Source of the DNA: a virus
DNA length: 28,406 bases
Strand: one strand, 5' to 3'
Virus record (IMG/VR): IMGVR_UViG_3300036886_000446
Span: 1-28,406 of that record
A model generated the notes under the pieces. It saw only the letters and a program-made list of their open reading frames with translations, was not told the origin of the DNA and ran no database searches. The position numbers and the translations under genes were made by a program. This document shows positions 1 to 7,170 of this stretch, one piece after another. The number at the start of each line of letters is the position of its first letter. Within the stretch, counting starts at the first letter, position 1.

Positions 1-638
1 CAAGAGACGGTGCGTACTTCGCATCAAGACCGTGTTTTTTTGCAACGGCGGTAGGTGACTGATTGGGGTGCTTTTTCAGATATCCACGAGCCACTGTGAT
101 AATCGAGGAACGAACGGCGTTGTCTGCCGCTTTATAGATGCTAGTTATGCGACCCTGGGGAAGTTTTGAGGCGTAAAATTCAAGAAACTGCTCAAGCGTC
201 CAGTGAGCGTCTCGGATGTTTCGCTCGAAACGGTCTTGAATATCGCCGTATGTTCCAAATCGGCGATATGTTTCCCCCAAATTTGCAATATTCGCAAACG
301 CACCAACTTGAGCCTTTTCGTCGGCGGTCAAGCGACCGAAATAAATTCCGCGATGCACAAGAACGCGAATCGTTTTGGGAGGAAAATGAGTAGTCTTATC
401 CGTCCCTAATTCAATCAACGCATCTACCCCATGTCTGCCGTCCTCCACAACGCCATCCTCTGTCAAACGAGGAAGCAAAGTGAGTGATCCTTGCGCTACT
501 AATTCTTTAACCTCTCGCTGGTCCGTTTCTGCGGCGTGCGCTCGCCCGTCTATTCCGCCCTCGCCCTCTTTTTGCTTAATCTGAGAGACAAGGAAGTCCT
601 TTTCATAATACTGGTCGGGTGTGAATTTGATTTTCATG
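1..638 (-). CDS. Unknown phage protein, C-terminus cut by left window edge
   Basis: An uninterrupted minus-strand frame begins at ATG 638-636 and stays open to base 1, giving about 212 residues with no stop. It is preceded by GGAG 7 nt upstream and by a promoter at 721-750. The protein is soluble-looking, starts MKIKFTPDQYYEKDF, and is rich in charged residues and in Arg/Tyr/Phe. It has no membrane segment and no motif I recognise. The last visible part (KKHPNQSPTAVAKKHGLD) resembles a short helix-turn-helix-like end, but that is a guess. It is the first gene behind its promoter, so it may be early and independently expressed. Codon-level coherence over 212 codons plus promoter and ribosome site make it a real gene. 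Function is unknown. Confidence 0.8.
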
Positions 639-720
639 TCGCTGCTCCAACAGTTAAATTTTATTTCGGCCCGATGCTCCTGGGCTATGTCCAGATTCTA
701 CTTTTTCGCGCCCGACTTCA

Positions 721-750
721 ATAGTACTTTTAGTCCTAGTACTTTGTCAA
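721..750 (-). promoter_or_regulatory. Sigma70-type promoter with AGTAC repeats
   Basis: On the minus strand TTGACA (750-745), an 18-nt spacer and TACTAT (726-721) form a strong promoter-like pair. The -35 box overlaps the TGA stop of the helicase gene (749-747). The spacer holds AAGTACT near its start and runs into AGTACTAT at its end, a repeat also found in the promoter at 7139-7167. It would drive the gene starting at 638, leaving a leader of about 75 nt. Confidence 0.7.
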
Positions 751-2333
751 GTAAAAAGTTTGTGCTGCTCCTGCAGGTGCTCTACCTCGTCCGCGTGCTC
801 GCGCAGCTTGTCCAAAATTTCGCCCGTTAAATACTTCCGTAAGTACGGGCTCGGAGTGCCAGCAAAAGAGATGCGCAGCACGTCAATCGCCCGCGAGATC
901 GCGACAAAGTAAATACGCCGCTCTTCCTGCGGGTCGCCCTTCACATGCGGGAAGCCTTTGGCGTTTGCACCGATCACGTAGACATTGCGCCACTCACCGC
1001 CCTTGGCCTGATGCACAGTTGAAATCGAGACGCCGCGCGGGTCGTTGCGTCGGTGCACCATCCGGTTGGCGTACGCCACAAACTCTTTCGCCATTTTGAA
1101 CCCGCGTTCAAGCCCTATCTTGTGAAGTGTCTTCAAATTTTCCAGCGCGTCGTTATCTCGTTCTGTCCGGTCATCAACCGCATAATGCTTTTCAACTCCG
1201 GGCAGAACTAAGTTCAGCCCAGCCTCGGTCGAAATAAGCGGGTACTGTTTCAAGGCTTCGATGGCTTTGCGAATCTCGTTTTGCTTCCAGAAGCCCGTCT
1301 TGCCCAGCAGGCGATACCCGATGCGGTGATCATTACACAGCCGCTCCAAGAGCCCCACCATGCGGTTCGTGCGGGCAAGGATGATACTGTTGAGCGGGTC
1401 CTTCTGAGCCAGCTTTAGCGCGGACTCGGCCTCGGCGTCGTCTGTCCAGTACATCTTCAAGCCAATCGGTGCGCCGACTACCTTCCGCACGGCGACCATG
1501 CGCGCCAGCAATTCTTTGGGCGTGTCCGGCGGTGCGTTCTCGCGAACGAAACTGACGATGGTCTGCGTGCTGCGATAGTTCTTCCCGAGGTAGAACTTTC
1601 TGCCTTTCGGAAACCACTGCGTAAAATTCGTGATGTTGTCTGGCTTCGCGCCACGAAATCCGTAGATCGCCTGGTTGGGATCACCCACGACCGTGATGTT
1701 GCCGTGTTTCTCCGACATCAACTGCATCATGCGCCACTGGCAATCGTCGGTGTCCTGCGCTTCATCAACGATTAGGTACTTCGGCTGCCACCGCGCGCGT
1801 TTTTGCGCGTTTTCCAATAGTTGCACGGCGTCGGCCAGCATCGAGTCGAAGTCCATCCAGCCTTCACGCGCGCGAGTGTTTTCGTACGTCACATAGGCGC
1901 TCGCGTAAGCGTAATCGTATTCGCCGCTCTCCATGCACACGGTCGGACTGATATTTTCTCGACGCATGCGGGCAATGAATCGATCCAACTCTTTGTAGTC
2001 GAGCCCCCACTTGCGAACCAGCGCGCACATGAGCCGATGCCGCAGTTCAGGTTCGACGGGCTTGCGTTCGGTCTCCGAACAGATCAGATACCCCAGGCTG
2101 TGAAACGTGGACGCGACGCCCTTCACCCCTATCCGCTTCTCTAGTACGTTTGCCATCTCCTTGCTGAAAGTCACTGCGCGAATCTCGGACGGCGAGACGC
2201 CATGCTTTTCGATCAGTTCATGAATCAACTCCACCATCGTGGTGGTTTTTCCTGAACCCGGACCCGCCACGACCGAGCGCGCCCCGAGGTATTCGCAGAT
2301 AACCTCTTGTTGGTCGCGGTTCATGTCAAACAT
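747..2333 (-). CDS. UvrD/Rep-like superfamily 1 DNA helicase
   Basis: This is a 528-residue ATP-dependent DNA helicase of superfamily 1 that would unwind DNA in phage replication or recombination. Visible motifs in order: Q-motif region NRDQQEV (5-11), Walker A GPGSGKTT (24-31, Lys29), motif Ia-like TFSKEMA, Walker B with DEAQD (Asp190-Glu191), motif III GDPNQAIYGFRGA, motif IV KNYRST, motif V STVHQAKGGEW and motif VI YFVAISRA. At 528 residues it is shorter than bacterial UvrD/Rep (about 670-720), as is common in phages. ATG 2333 is preceded by GAGG, which overlaps the TGA stop of the small gene upstream. It follows an HNH gene and a small membrane protein gene in one transcription unit. Family assignment is firm; the exact role is inferred. 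Confidence 0.93.
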   Translation of the reverse strand: MFDMNRDQQEVICEYLGARSVVAGPGSGKTTTMVELIHELIEKHGVSPSEIRAVTFSKEMANVLEKRIGVKGVASTFHSLGYLICSETERKPVEPELRHRLMCALVRKWGLDYKELDRFIARMRRENISPTVCMESGEYDYAYASAYVTYENTRAREGWMDFDSMLADAVQLLENAQKRARWQPKYLIVDEAQDTDDCQWRMMQLMSEKHGNITVVGDPNQAIYGFRGAKPDNITNFTQWFPKGRKFYLGKNYRSTQTIVSFVRENAPPDTPKELLARMVAVRKVVGAPIGLKMYWTDDAEAESALKLAQKDPLNSIILARTNRMVGLLERLCNDHRIGYRLLGKTGFWKQNEIRKAIEALKQYPLISTEAGLNLVLPGVEKHYAVDDRTERDNDALENLKTLHKIGLERGFKMAKEFVAYANRMVHRRNDPRGVSISTVHQAKGGEWRNVYVIGANAKGFPHVKGDPQEERRIYFVAISRAIDVLRISFAGTPSPYLRKYLTGEILDKLREHADEVEHLQEQHKLFT

Positions 2334-2340
2334 AGAAACC

Positions 2341-2511
2341 TCAATTTACGAAGTAGTCATGGATTTTATGAAACCAATGTTCCGGGTCAAACTTGTGCGC
2401 TGTCTTCCCATACAGGAGGTGCCAGCCGACATAGAGCAGGAGAAAAGACAACTCAAAGCCAAAGCCTTGCCAGAGCCCCATCCAGAGAAGTCGACCGATG
2501 CTGCGAATCAT
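2341..2511 (-). CDS. Small aromatic-rich membrane protein, 56 aa
   Basis: A short frame, ATG 2511 to TGA 2341, starts inside the last codons of the HNH gene in another frame and continues through what would otherwise be a 110-nt gap before the helicase. The protein begins MIRSIGRLLWMGLWQGFGF, has one hydrophobic stretch (about residues 9-33, rich in Leu, Trp, Phe and Tyr) and ends with a polar His-rich tail (WFHKIHDYFVN). Its TGA stop overlaps the helicase ribosome site, the packing expected of a real gene. The ribosome site before ATG 2511 is weak. A single-pass membrane protein is likely; its role is unknown. Confidence 0.55.
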   Translation of the reverse strand: MIRSIGRLLWMGLWQGFGFELSFLLLYVGWHLLYGKTAHKFDPEHWFHKIHDYFVN

Positions 2512-2968
2512 ACGCTTGCCGCTCTTTATCCGCCGCTTTGTGGTGGGAATTGCACAGCCACCGCACTTCTAACGGCTTAGTGTAATCGTCGTGATGCGCT
2601 TCTACTTTGGTGGCCCCGCATACTTCGCAAGGTTTCTTCGTCAGGCGACCATCCCGCACGGCATTGCTGACCGCATTCGCTGCCTTTTTGCGTTCGGGAT
2701 GTTTCTCGGTCCATCGAATCAAAGCCTTTTTATGAGGCTCTGGGTTGACCCGCTGCCTATCGCGGTTTGCTTTGAGTCGATGTGGGAGTTTTCCTCGTTC
2801 ACGGTCGTACGCTTGGACCGCGTCAAGATTGGTGTCTCGATGGCGACGAACATCTTTTTTGGTACATTCGATGCACTTATTGAGATGCCCGTCAGCCATC
2901 CGAGAATGTTTGTAAAACTCAGCTAATTCTTTGGGTGTGCCGCATTTAAAGCAGATTTTGGTGTCCAT
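2453..2968 (-). CDS. HNH endonuclease (probable free-standing homing nuclease)
   Basis: A 171-residue protein with an N-terminal zinc-finger-like CFKCG...KCIEC (residues 6-34), a basic linker, and a C-terminal HNH core: CEVCG, then VEAHHDDYTKPLEVRWLCNSHH. The paired histidines in EAHHDDY and the final CxxHH are the expected metal-binding residues. Such proteins nick or cut DNA and in phages are mostly selfish homing endonucleases inserted between essential genes; here it sits between ssb and the helicase. The promoter -10 box (2980-2975) is only 6 nt before the ATG, so its transcript probably starts at or next to the start codon. An alternative is a restriction-type HNH nuclease, which is less likely given the phage context. 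Confidence 0.88.
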   Translation of the reverse strand: MDTKICFKCGTPKELAEFYKHSRMADGHLNKCIECTKKDVRRHRDTNLDAVQAYDRERGKLPHRLKANRDRQRVNPEPHKKALIRWTEKHPERKKAANAVSNAVRDGRLTKKPCEVCGATKVEAHHDDYTKPLEVRWLCNSHHKAADKERQAYDSQHRSTSLDGALARLWL

Positions 2969-2974
2969 TCACCC

Positions 2975-3003
2975 AGCATACCTGTTTTGCTCGGGCATGT
3001 CAA
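2975..3003 (-). promoter_or_regulatory. Promoter for HNH-helicase unit
   Basis: Minus-strand TTGACA (3003-2998), a 17-nt spacer and TATGCT (2980-2975) form a promoter-like pair starting directly after the ssb stop codon. The predicted start of transcription is at about 2968, the A of the HNH start codon, which implies a leaderless or near-leaderless transcript. Confidence 0.6.
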
Positions 3004-3444
3004 TCAAAAAGGTATGTCGCTTGAATCATCCTCAGGCTCTGCGGCCCGCGTCGCCGGTTTGTTTGTGGTGGTTTTCTTGCTGCTCGTCGCAGGTTGGTCG
3101 TCCGACTTGGCCGTTATGAGCCCTTTGATGTCGAAGACGTTGATTTCAGTCGTGTACTTTTTGTTGCCGTCTTTGTCGTCCCACGACCGAGTTTGCAGTT
3201 TGCCCTCGATGTACACCATGTCGCCCTTGTGGAGATACTTCTGAACGAAAGCCTCCACGGAGTTCCCCCACACGACGATGTTGTGCCATTCAGTTTTCTT
3301 CTGCTTCTCGCCGTCGTTATCCTTGTACGACTCGTCGGTCGCAATACTGAAATTCGCCACCGCTTTGCCGCCCTGTGTGTACCGGACTTCCGGGTCTTTG
3401 CCCAGACGACCGACCAGAATTACTTTGTTGACCGATGAAGACAT
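3004..3444 (-). CDS. ssb: Single-stranded DNA-binding protein
   Basis: 146 residues. The OB-fold domain (about 1-108) starts [21 protein letters not shown] and carries the family signatures [20 protein letters not shown] and [12 protein letters not shown] Thr/Lys/Ala-rich linker follows and the protein ends in the acidic tip DDSSDIPF, the tail by which bacterial-type SSB recruits partner enzymes. It coats single-stranded DNA during phage replication and recombination, working with Erf, RecA and the polymerase encoded upstream. ATG 3444 is preceded by AGAGGTGAACT, a good ribosome site. The length fits bacterial and phage SSB, and the identity is secure. Confidence 0.97.
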   Translation of the reverse strand: MSSSVNKVILVGRLGKDPEVRYTQGGKAVANFSIATDESYKDNDGEKQKKTEWHNIVVWGNSVEAFVQKYLHKGDMVYIEGKLQTRSWDDKDGNKKYTTEINVFDIKGLITAKSDDQPATSSKKTTTNKPATRAAEPEDDSSDIPF

Positions 3445-3489
3445 AGTTCACCTCTACCTTTTTTGAGTTTGCCCTTTCGGGCCGAAAAT

Positions 3490-3789
3490 TTACCGCAAAC
3501 CGGCGTTTAGCAAAGCCTCGCTACCGCCTGCAGTTTCAAGAATGTGCACGGCGATGGCTGCGATTTTAGCGATTTGCTGAAGAGCCGCCAGATCACTTCC
3601 TTTGCGGTTCACCCAGGCATCTTCCGCCTTACGTACATACGCAGAAAGAAGCGTGAGTCCCGGCGTCACGTCCAGATCGCGCTCGGCGCGGGTTTGACCG
3701 CTGCTTAGCATTTCCTTCGGGCTGTACGTTTCATCTTGATATGCTCGCTCGTCCGCGAGAATTTGTGACACTTGCGCGCTGCTCAACAT
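3490..3789 (-). CDS. Unknown small phage protein, 99 aa
   Basis: The start is ATG 3789, preceded by AGGAGG at 7 nt; the longer upstream reading of the frame has no ribosome site and runs into the transposon end. The sequence (MLSSAQVSQILADERAYQDE...) is mostly helical, with a C-terminal helix LAALQQIAKIAAIAVHILE. Proteins with this look (Q-ILADERAYQDE then AVHILE) are common phage hypotheticals, sometimes likened to MazG-type all-alpha folds, but I cannot name a family. It lies just downstream of an IS element whose insertion separated it from erf. Function unknown. Confidence 0.78.
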   Translation of the reverse strand: MLSSAQVSQILADERAYQDETYSPKEMLSSGQTRAERDLDVTPGLTLLSAYVRKAEDAWVNRKGSDLAALQQIAKIAAIAVHILETAGGSEALLNAGLR

Positions 3790-3846
3790 GGCGGTTCCTC
3801 CTGTGATATTTTGTAACATATCCCCTTGAATCAGAGGGTATTGATG

Positions 3847-3875
3847 AAAAGTATGGGAATTATATACGTCACAAT
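3847..3875. repeat. Left transposon end: 8-bp target duplication plus 21-bp inverted repeat
   Basis: AAAAGTAT at 3847-3854 is an exact copy of 5741-5748. It is followed at 3855 by GGGAATTATATACGTCACA and AT (3855-3875), which matches the reverse complement of 5720-5740 at 19 of 21 positions (mismatches at repeat positions 14 and 16). The stop codon of the methyltransferase (3871-3869) lies inside this repeat. Confidence 0.95.
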
Positions 3876-4720
3876 GCCGCTTCCTCTGAAAATAATCCAA
3901 CATTCTTTTCCCCATCAAGACGTTTCTGCGCTAAAGCCTCATCAATCCTAGACTTAGCGATTTGAAAATATTTAGGGTCTTGCTCTATGCCGATGAAATC
4001 CCGACTCAGGTTAGCACAGGCGACTCCGGTGCTGCCAGACCCCATCGTATTGTCGAGCACGGTATTGCCCTCATTCGTGTACGTGCGAATCAAATATTCC
4101 AAAAGGGCGACAGGTTTTTGTGTTGGGTGAACTTTGCCACGCTGCTCGCGAGAGAAATAAATCAACTGCTTGGGCAACAACTTATCAGGCTCGTAGTTCG
4201 CGCCATGATAGTTTTCTGTCTCATCTAGCGGCGTCTCTTTCCACGATTTGCCCATGACTTCGCGCACGTTGTTGGTTATCTTGGATGGATTTTTGCTAAG
4301 ATGTCTTTTGGATGGCCCCTTGGGATTGACCTCTTTCTGTGGATTATATGTTGGCTGTTTTTCATAGAACACGCTCACAATCTCTATAACTTTAAGCGGC
4401 ATCTTGTTGCCGAAAAGAAAATTAGCCGCCTTGTCCTTTTGCCAATACCAATCGTAGCGGAATTTAGACACATTGCTGGTTCGTAATAAGCTAGAAAAAG
4501 GTTCGTTTCCGAACAGCAAAATTGCGCCAGATTCTTTGATTACCCGATTGTATTGCTCCCACAGCGGCGCAAAGGGAATTACCGTATCCCACTTACATTT
4601 TGTGGACCCATACGGCAGGTCGCACAACACCAAATCTATGGAGGCGTTGGGTATCTGTTTCATCATTTCTAGGCAATCTCCTTCAAATAGGAGATTTTTC
4701 GTTCGTTGTTCGGGTTTCAT
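3869..4720 (-). CDS. DNA methyltransferase (N6-adenine/N4-cytosine type), transposon passenger
   Basis: A 283-residue enzyme that would transfer a methyl group from S-adenosylmethionine to an exocyclic amino group in DNA. The catalytic motif IV is DLPYG (34-38), a (D/N)PPY variant with Leu in the second position. The cofactor-binding motif follows late, at NTMGSGSTGVACA near residue 225, so the order catalytic-then-cofactor makes it a beta-class enzyme. HPTQKP and GIEQDPKYF are further typical motifs. No restriction enzyme is adjacent. Its ATG overlaps the transposase TGA (ATGA), implying translational coupling, and its stop lies inside the element's terminal repeat, so it belongs to the IS rather than the phage. 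Base specificity cannot be read from sequence alone. Confidence 0.92.
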   Translation of the reverse strand: MKPEQRTKNLLFEGDCLEMMKQIPNASIDLVLCDLPYGSTKCKWDTVIPFAPLWEQYNRVIKESGAILLFGNEPFSSLLRTSNVSKFRYDWYWQKDKAANFLFGNKMPLKVIEIVSVFYEKQPTYNPQKEVNPKGPSKRHLSKNPSKITNNVREVMGKSWKETPLDETENYHGANYEPDKLLPKQLIYFSREQRGKVHPTQKPVALLEYLIRTYTNEGNTVLDNTMGSGSTGVACANLSRDFIGIEQDPKYFQIAKSRIDEALAQKRLDGEKNVGLFSEEAAL

Positions 4721-5676
4721 GCTGTTTCCTCCATGTCAAACCAAGTTTTGCCCTTCGTAAGTTGGGCATAAGTAATCCGCTTCCCCGCAATCGCGTCAAC
4801 AAAACTATCAAGCCGTTCCGTGGTATGGCGAGAAACCTTGCCCGCATTTAAGCGAAAAGTAAATTCATCAACGTATCGGTCAAGATGTTTCTTGCTTACA
4901 TGGTGAAATGTGCCGTGTACCCCGCGCTTTAGGACAGCCCAAACAGATTCAATGCTGTTTGTATTCGCTTCGCCTCGGGCATACTCCCCGCCACTGTGAT
5001 TCACGGATTCGTGCTTGAACTCCATGTTGGCTAGTCCTGAATAGCTCCGATGGTCGTCAGTCATAACTCGCGAACCTTTGGAAACTGCCTTGTTGATTTC
5101 TCCAAGAATTGTATCGCCATTGTTCCGAGCAATCGGCATAGCAACCGTGTCGCCACCACGTTGACGCATTCCGATAACCGCCGTCTTGCCTACTGCGCCT
5201 CGGCCTTCGTTCAGTTTCTTGTTGGCGTGCTTGTTTCGTTCCAACCCGCCTATGAATGTTTCGTCAACTTCCACAATGCCTCGCAAGACCGCTTTACTCT
5301 GCCCGCAAGCCGTCCTGAGACGCTGTAGGACGAACCAAGCCGATTTCTGTGTGATTCCTATCTCTTTCGCCAATTGAAGCGAACTGACGCCTTTGCGTGC
5401 GGTCACAACGATGTACATAGCGTATATCCATTTATGAAGTGGCACCTTGGAATCTTCAAAAATCGTCCCAATCTTCACCGTAAACTCCCGTTAGCGAACG
5501 TTGCAACAATACAAGCCGGGTCTACCCTTCTCCCGCTTGGATATGCGCTCCACAGCCTTGCAACGTGGGCAGACAGGGCCATTAGGCCACAGTCGCTTCT
5601 CGACATAGGCGTATGCCGAGGCTTCGTTCGGGAACTTCTCGAATAGTTGAAAGGTGCTGATTGTACTTCGGGACAT
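4717..5676 (-). pseudogene. IS1595-family (ISXO2-like) transposase interrupted by in-frame TAA
   Basis: One frame runs from ATG 5676 (GAGG 5 nt upstream) to TGA 4717, about 319 residues, but codon 62 (5493-5491) is TAA. Before it lies the N-terminal zinc-ribbon region with CPRC; after it comes REFTVKIGTIFEDS, a typical IS1595 continuation, then a DDE-type core with VEVDETFIGG, VMTDDHRSY and SIESVWAVLKRG. Family members have Lys or Gln at the stop position and a Cys where this copy has Arg just before it, so the second zinc-ribbon pair also looks damaged. Restart at GTG 5478 would give 253 residues lacking the zinc ribbon. It is most likely inactive in cis, unless the stop is read through or is an assembly error. 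Confidence 0.9.
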
Positions 5677-5727
5677 TGTAGCCTCACTTTCTGGCTACAG
5701 TGTATCCCGCCTCCGATAAATTGTCAA
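5677..5727 (-). promoter_or_regulatory. Transposase promoter and leader hairpin
   Basis: Minus-strand TTGACA (5727-5722) inside the right inverted repeat, a 17-nt spacer and TACACT (5704-5699) form a promoter. An inverted repeat TGTAGCC (5699-5693) / GGCTACA (5683-5677) lies directly before the transposase ATG and contains its GAGG ribosome site. A transcript from this promoter should start near 5692 and miss the first arm, whereas read-through from erf would include both arms and hide the ribosome site. Confidence 0.65.
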
Positions 5728-5748
5728 GTATATAATTCCCAAAAGTAT
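5720..5748. repeat. Right transposon end: 21-bp inverted repeat plus 8-bp target duplication
   Basis: The inverted repeat occupies 5740 down to 5720 and begins GGGAATTATATACTTGACA on the minus strand, matching the left end at 19 of 21 positions. The adjacent AAAAGTAT (5741-5748) is identical to 3847-3854. The repeat includes the transposase promoter's -35 box. Confidence 0.95.
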
Positions 5749-5752
5749 TGCG

Positions 5753-6772
5753 TTACTTCTTTGGTTTGTCTTCAACCCCGTTGGCCTTGTTGACCAACTT
5801 GGCGAGACCGACCAAGCCATCTTCCAACCCCTTCACCGCTGCGACGCGGGCAAAGAAATCATCCCATTGCGCCACCGTGATATTTTTCGCGTCCGCAGCT
5901 TTGGTGATGCTGAGCAAGAAGACGAGAAGTTTGCGATTGATCGGCAATCCCTTGCTGGACTTCAGTTTTCCGTCCGTTGAAAGTTCGTCGCCGAGTTTGC
6001 TAAATTGGGCTCGATAGCCTGTCAGTTCTTCCTCGGTCGGGTTCCTGTCATCGCTTTCATCCCCAGGTTCACGAGCCGCAGCCGGTGCAGCCGATGGTGT
6101 CGATGGGGCAGCCGCAGGTGCCGCACCAGACGATGGTTGGGTCTCCGTGGATGGGGCAGGCCGGGAAGAGCCAGTTTTGGCTGCAGAAACATCCTCGGCT
6201 TTGGCCGCCGGGGCCGCTGTAGGGCGTTCCGTTTCTGGCTTAGCCTTCTGGGCTGCCGCAGGTTTCGGAGCCGCGTGGCGGGCTTCCTGAAAGTCAGGCT
6301 GTTCATCCTGACCGCGATTGGAGCCTTCGGCGACCGCCTTATCGACCGTTTCGTCGGCTTCGGGGTCCGCTTCGTCGGGCAGGAGAGTGCCGTTGCGGAG
6401 CGCATTCTTCGTCGCGCCCGTCTGCGCCTTGAAAATTCCTTTATCCCCGCCGTCCGCGCCGTCGCCCAGGCCGCTGATGGTTTTGGTTTCGTCGGAGTCG
6501 GCGTCGAACAACACAATCGTGGCCTTCACGGTCGCGGTGTGCATGATGCCGCCGGAATTGGTCTTGATGTCGTAGGTGCCCAGCAGTTCGTAGTTGGTCT
6601 GCGCGTAAATTCCCAACTTGGCGAACACTTCGCGGATGGGGCGCATGACATCGGCGGCACGAACAAACTTGTACCCCTGTTTCTTGTTATCGCCAGCCTT
6701 TTCGACGTGGTCGAGTTCGGCGTACACCTGGATCAGCTTCTGGCGCAAATTCAATTTCGGGGTGTCGGTCAT
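5753..6772 (-). CDS. erf: Erf-family single-strand annealing protein
   Basis: 339 residues. The N-terminal domain (about 1-135) matches the ERF superfamily: KLIQVYAELDHVEKAGDN, GYKFVRAADVMRPIREVFAKLGI, then GLGDGADGGDKGIFKAQTGATKNALRN. A long Ala/Pro/Glu-rich linker (about 140-245) follows, then a small C-terminal domain ending in a Lys-rich tail. Erf proteins of P22-type phages anneal complementary single strands and promote recombination or genome circularisation. It acts with SSB downstream and coexists with a full RecA, so the phage carries two recombination routes. ATG 6772 overlaps the previous stop (ATGA). The transposon sits only a few bases after its stop codon at 5753. Confidence 0.92.
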   Translation of the reverse strand: MTDTPKLNLRQKLIQVYAELDHVEKAGDNKKQGYKFVRAADVMRPIREVFAKLGIYAQTNYELLGTYDIKTNSGGIMHTATVKATIVLFDADSDETKTISGLGDGADGGDKGIFKAQTGATKNALRNGTLLPDEADPEADETVDKAVAEGSNRGQDEQPDFQEARHAAPKPAAAQKAKPETERPTAAPAAKAEDVSAAKTGSSRPAPSTETQPSSGAAPAAAPSTPSAAPAAAREPGDESDDRNPTEEELTGYRAQFSKLGDELSTDGKLKSSKGLPINRKLLVFLLSITKAADAKNITVAQWDDFFARVAAVKGLEDGLVGLAKLVNKANGVEDKPKK

Positions 6773-7119
6773 GATTTTGTCCTTTCAATCAGTGCGGTGA
6801 GTTCCGCTTGAAGTTCCTCAAGGTTTTTGGAAATTTGTTGCAGAGCCGCGAGCGTGATAGAGACACACGGCTCTTTTACCGCTGAAGATTCTCCCTGAAT
6901 CAGCCTGAACACATGTTCAGATATCTCGTTTGTATCTAGGTTCATCGGGTTGAACGACAGGAGGATGGTTTTTCTCGTGCGCGGGTGACGGAATACGATT
7001 TGCGGTAGCATGTCGAGGCCGCCGATACCTAGCGCGCTCTGAACGCCGATCCACTCGCCCCCCGCATCAGTGACCGCGCGCTGAATGCTCCACATTGTCT
7101 TGTCGAAGTTCAAGTTCAT
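6769..7119 (-). CDS. Unknown protein, 116 aa, upstream of erf
   Basis: ATG 7119 is preceded by GAGAG at a normal distance and lies about 20 nt after the -10 box of the 7139-7167 promoter, so this is the first gene of that transcript; the longer reading of the frame starts inside the promoter. The protein (MNLNFDKTMWSIQRAV...) has a mixed alpha/beta first half and a C-terminal amphipathic helix (AALQQISKNLEELQAELTAL) with coiled-coil character. Its TGA overlaps the erf ATG, so the two are probably co-translated and may work together. I recognise no family. Confidence 0.8.
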   Translation of the reverse strand: MNLNFDKTMWSIQRAVTDAGGEWIGVQSALGIGGLDMLPQIVFRHPRTRKTILLSFNPMNLDTNEISEHVFRLIQGESSAVKEPCVSITLAALQQISKNLEELQAELTALIERTKS

Positions 7120-7138
7120 GGCTGCTCTCACTTTGTAC

Positions 7139-7167
7139 ATAGTACTTTGGTACTGGTACTTTGTCAA
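7139..7167 (-). promoter_or_regulatory. Promoter of the erf-ssb unit with GTACC/GTACT repeats
   Basis: Minus-strand TTGACA (7167-7162), a 17-nt spacer and TACTAT (7144-7139). The spacer carries AGTACCAGTACCAAAGTACT, three copies of AGTACY. The promoter at 721-750 has nearly the same layout and the one at 14818-14877 has related palindromes, which suggests a shared repressor or activator. The -35 box begins 4 nt after the stop codon of the upstream gene. Confidence 0.72.
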
Positions 7168-7170
7168 GAG

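Larger units (their letters stand above)
3855..5740 (-). mobile_element. IS1595-family insertion sequence with a methyltransferase passenger gene
   Basis: A 1886-bp element bounded by 21-bp imperfect inverted repeats beginning GGG and flanked by a perfect 8-bp duplication (AAAAGTAT at 3847-3854 and 5741-5748). Eight-bp duplications, GGG ends and an ISXO2-type DDE transposase are hallmarks of the IS1595 family, and passenger genes in that family are known. Inside are a transposase gene (with an in-frame TAA) and, overlapping it by ATGA, a DNA methyltransferase gene that ends within the left repeat. The insertion lies in the gap between erf and the 99-aa gene, so it disrupts no phage gene, and it shares the orientation of phage transcription. 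The exact duplication suggests a fairly recent insertion. Confidence 0.93.

Noticed and set aside
3455-3490. Hairpin GCCC-GAAA-GGGC before ssb as a terminator
   Set aside because: No T-run follows on the minus strand; it may only be a leader hairpin.
3790-3918. N-terminal extension of the 99-residue protein through the transposon end
   Set aside because: AGGAGG sits just before ATG 3789, and the extension consists of inverted-repeat sequence.
6005-6811. Long plus-strand frame (268 codons) opposite erf
   Set aside because: Arg/Phe/Gly-rich shadow of the Ala/Pro-rich linker of Erf; erf is clearly the coding strand.
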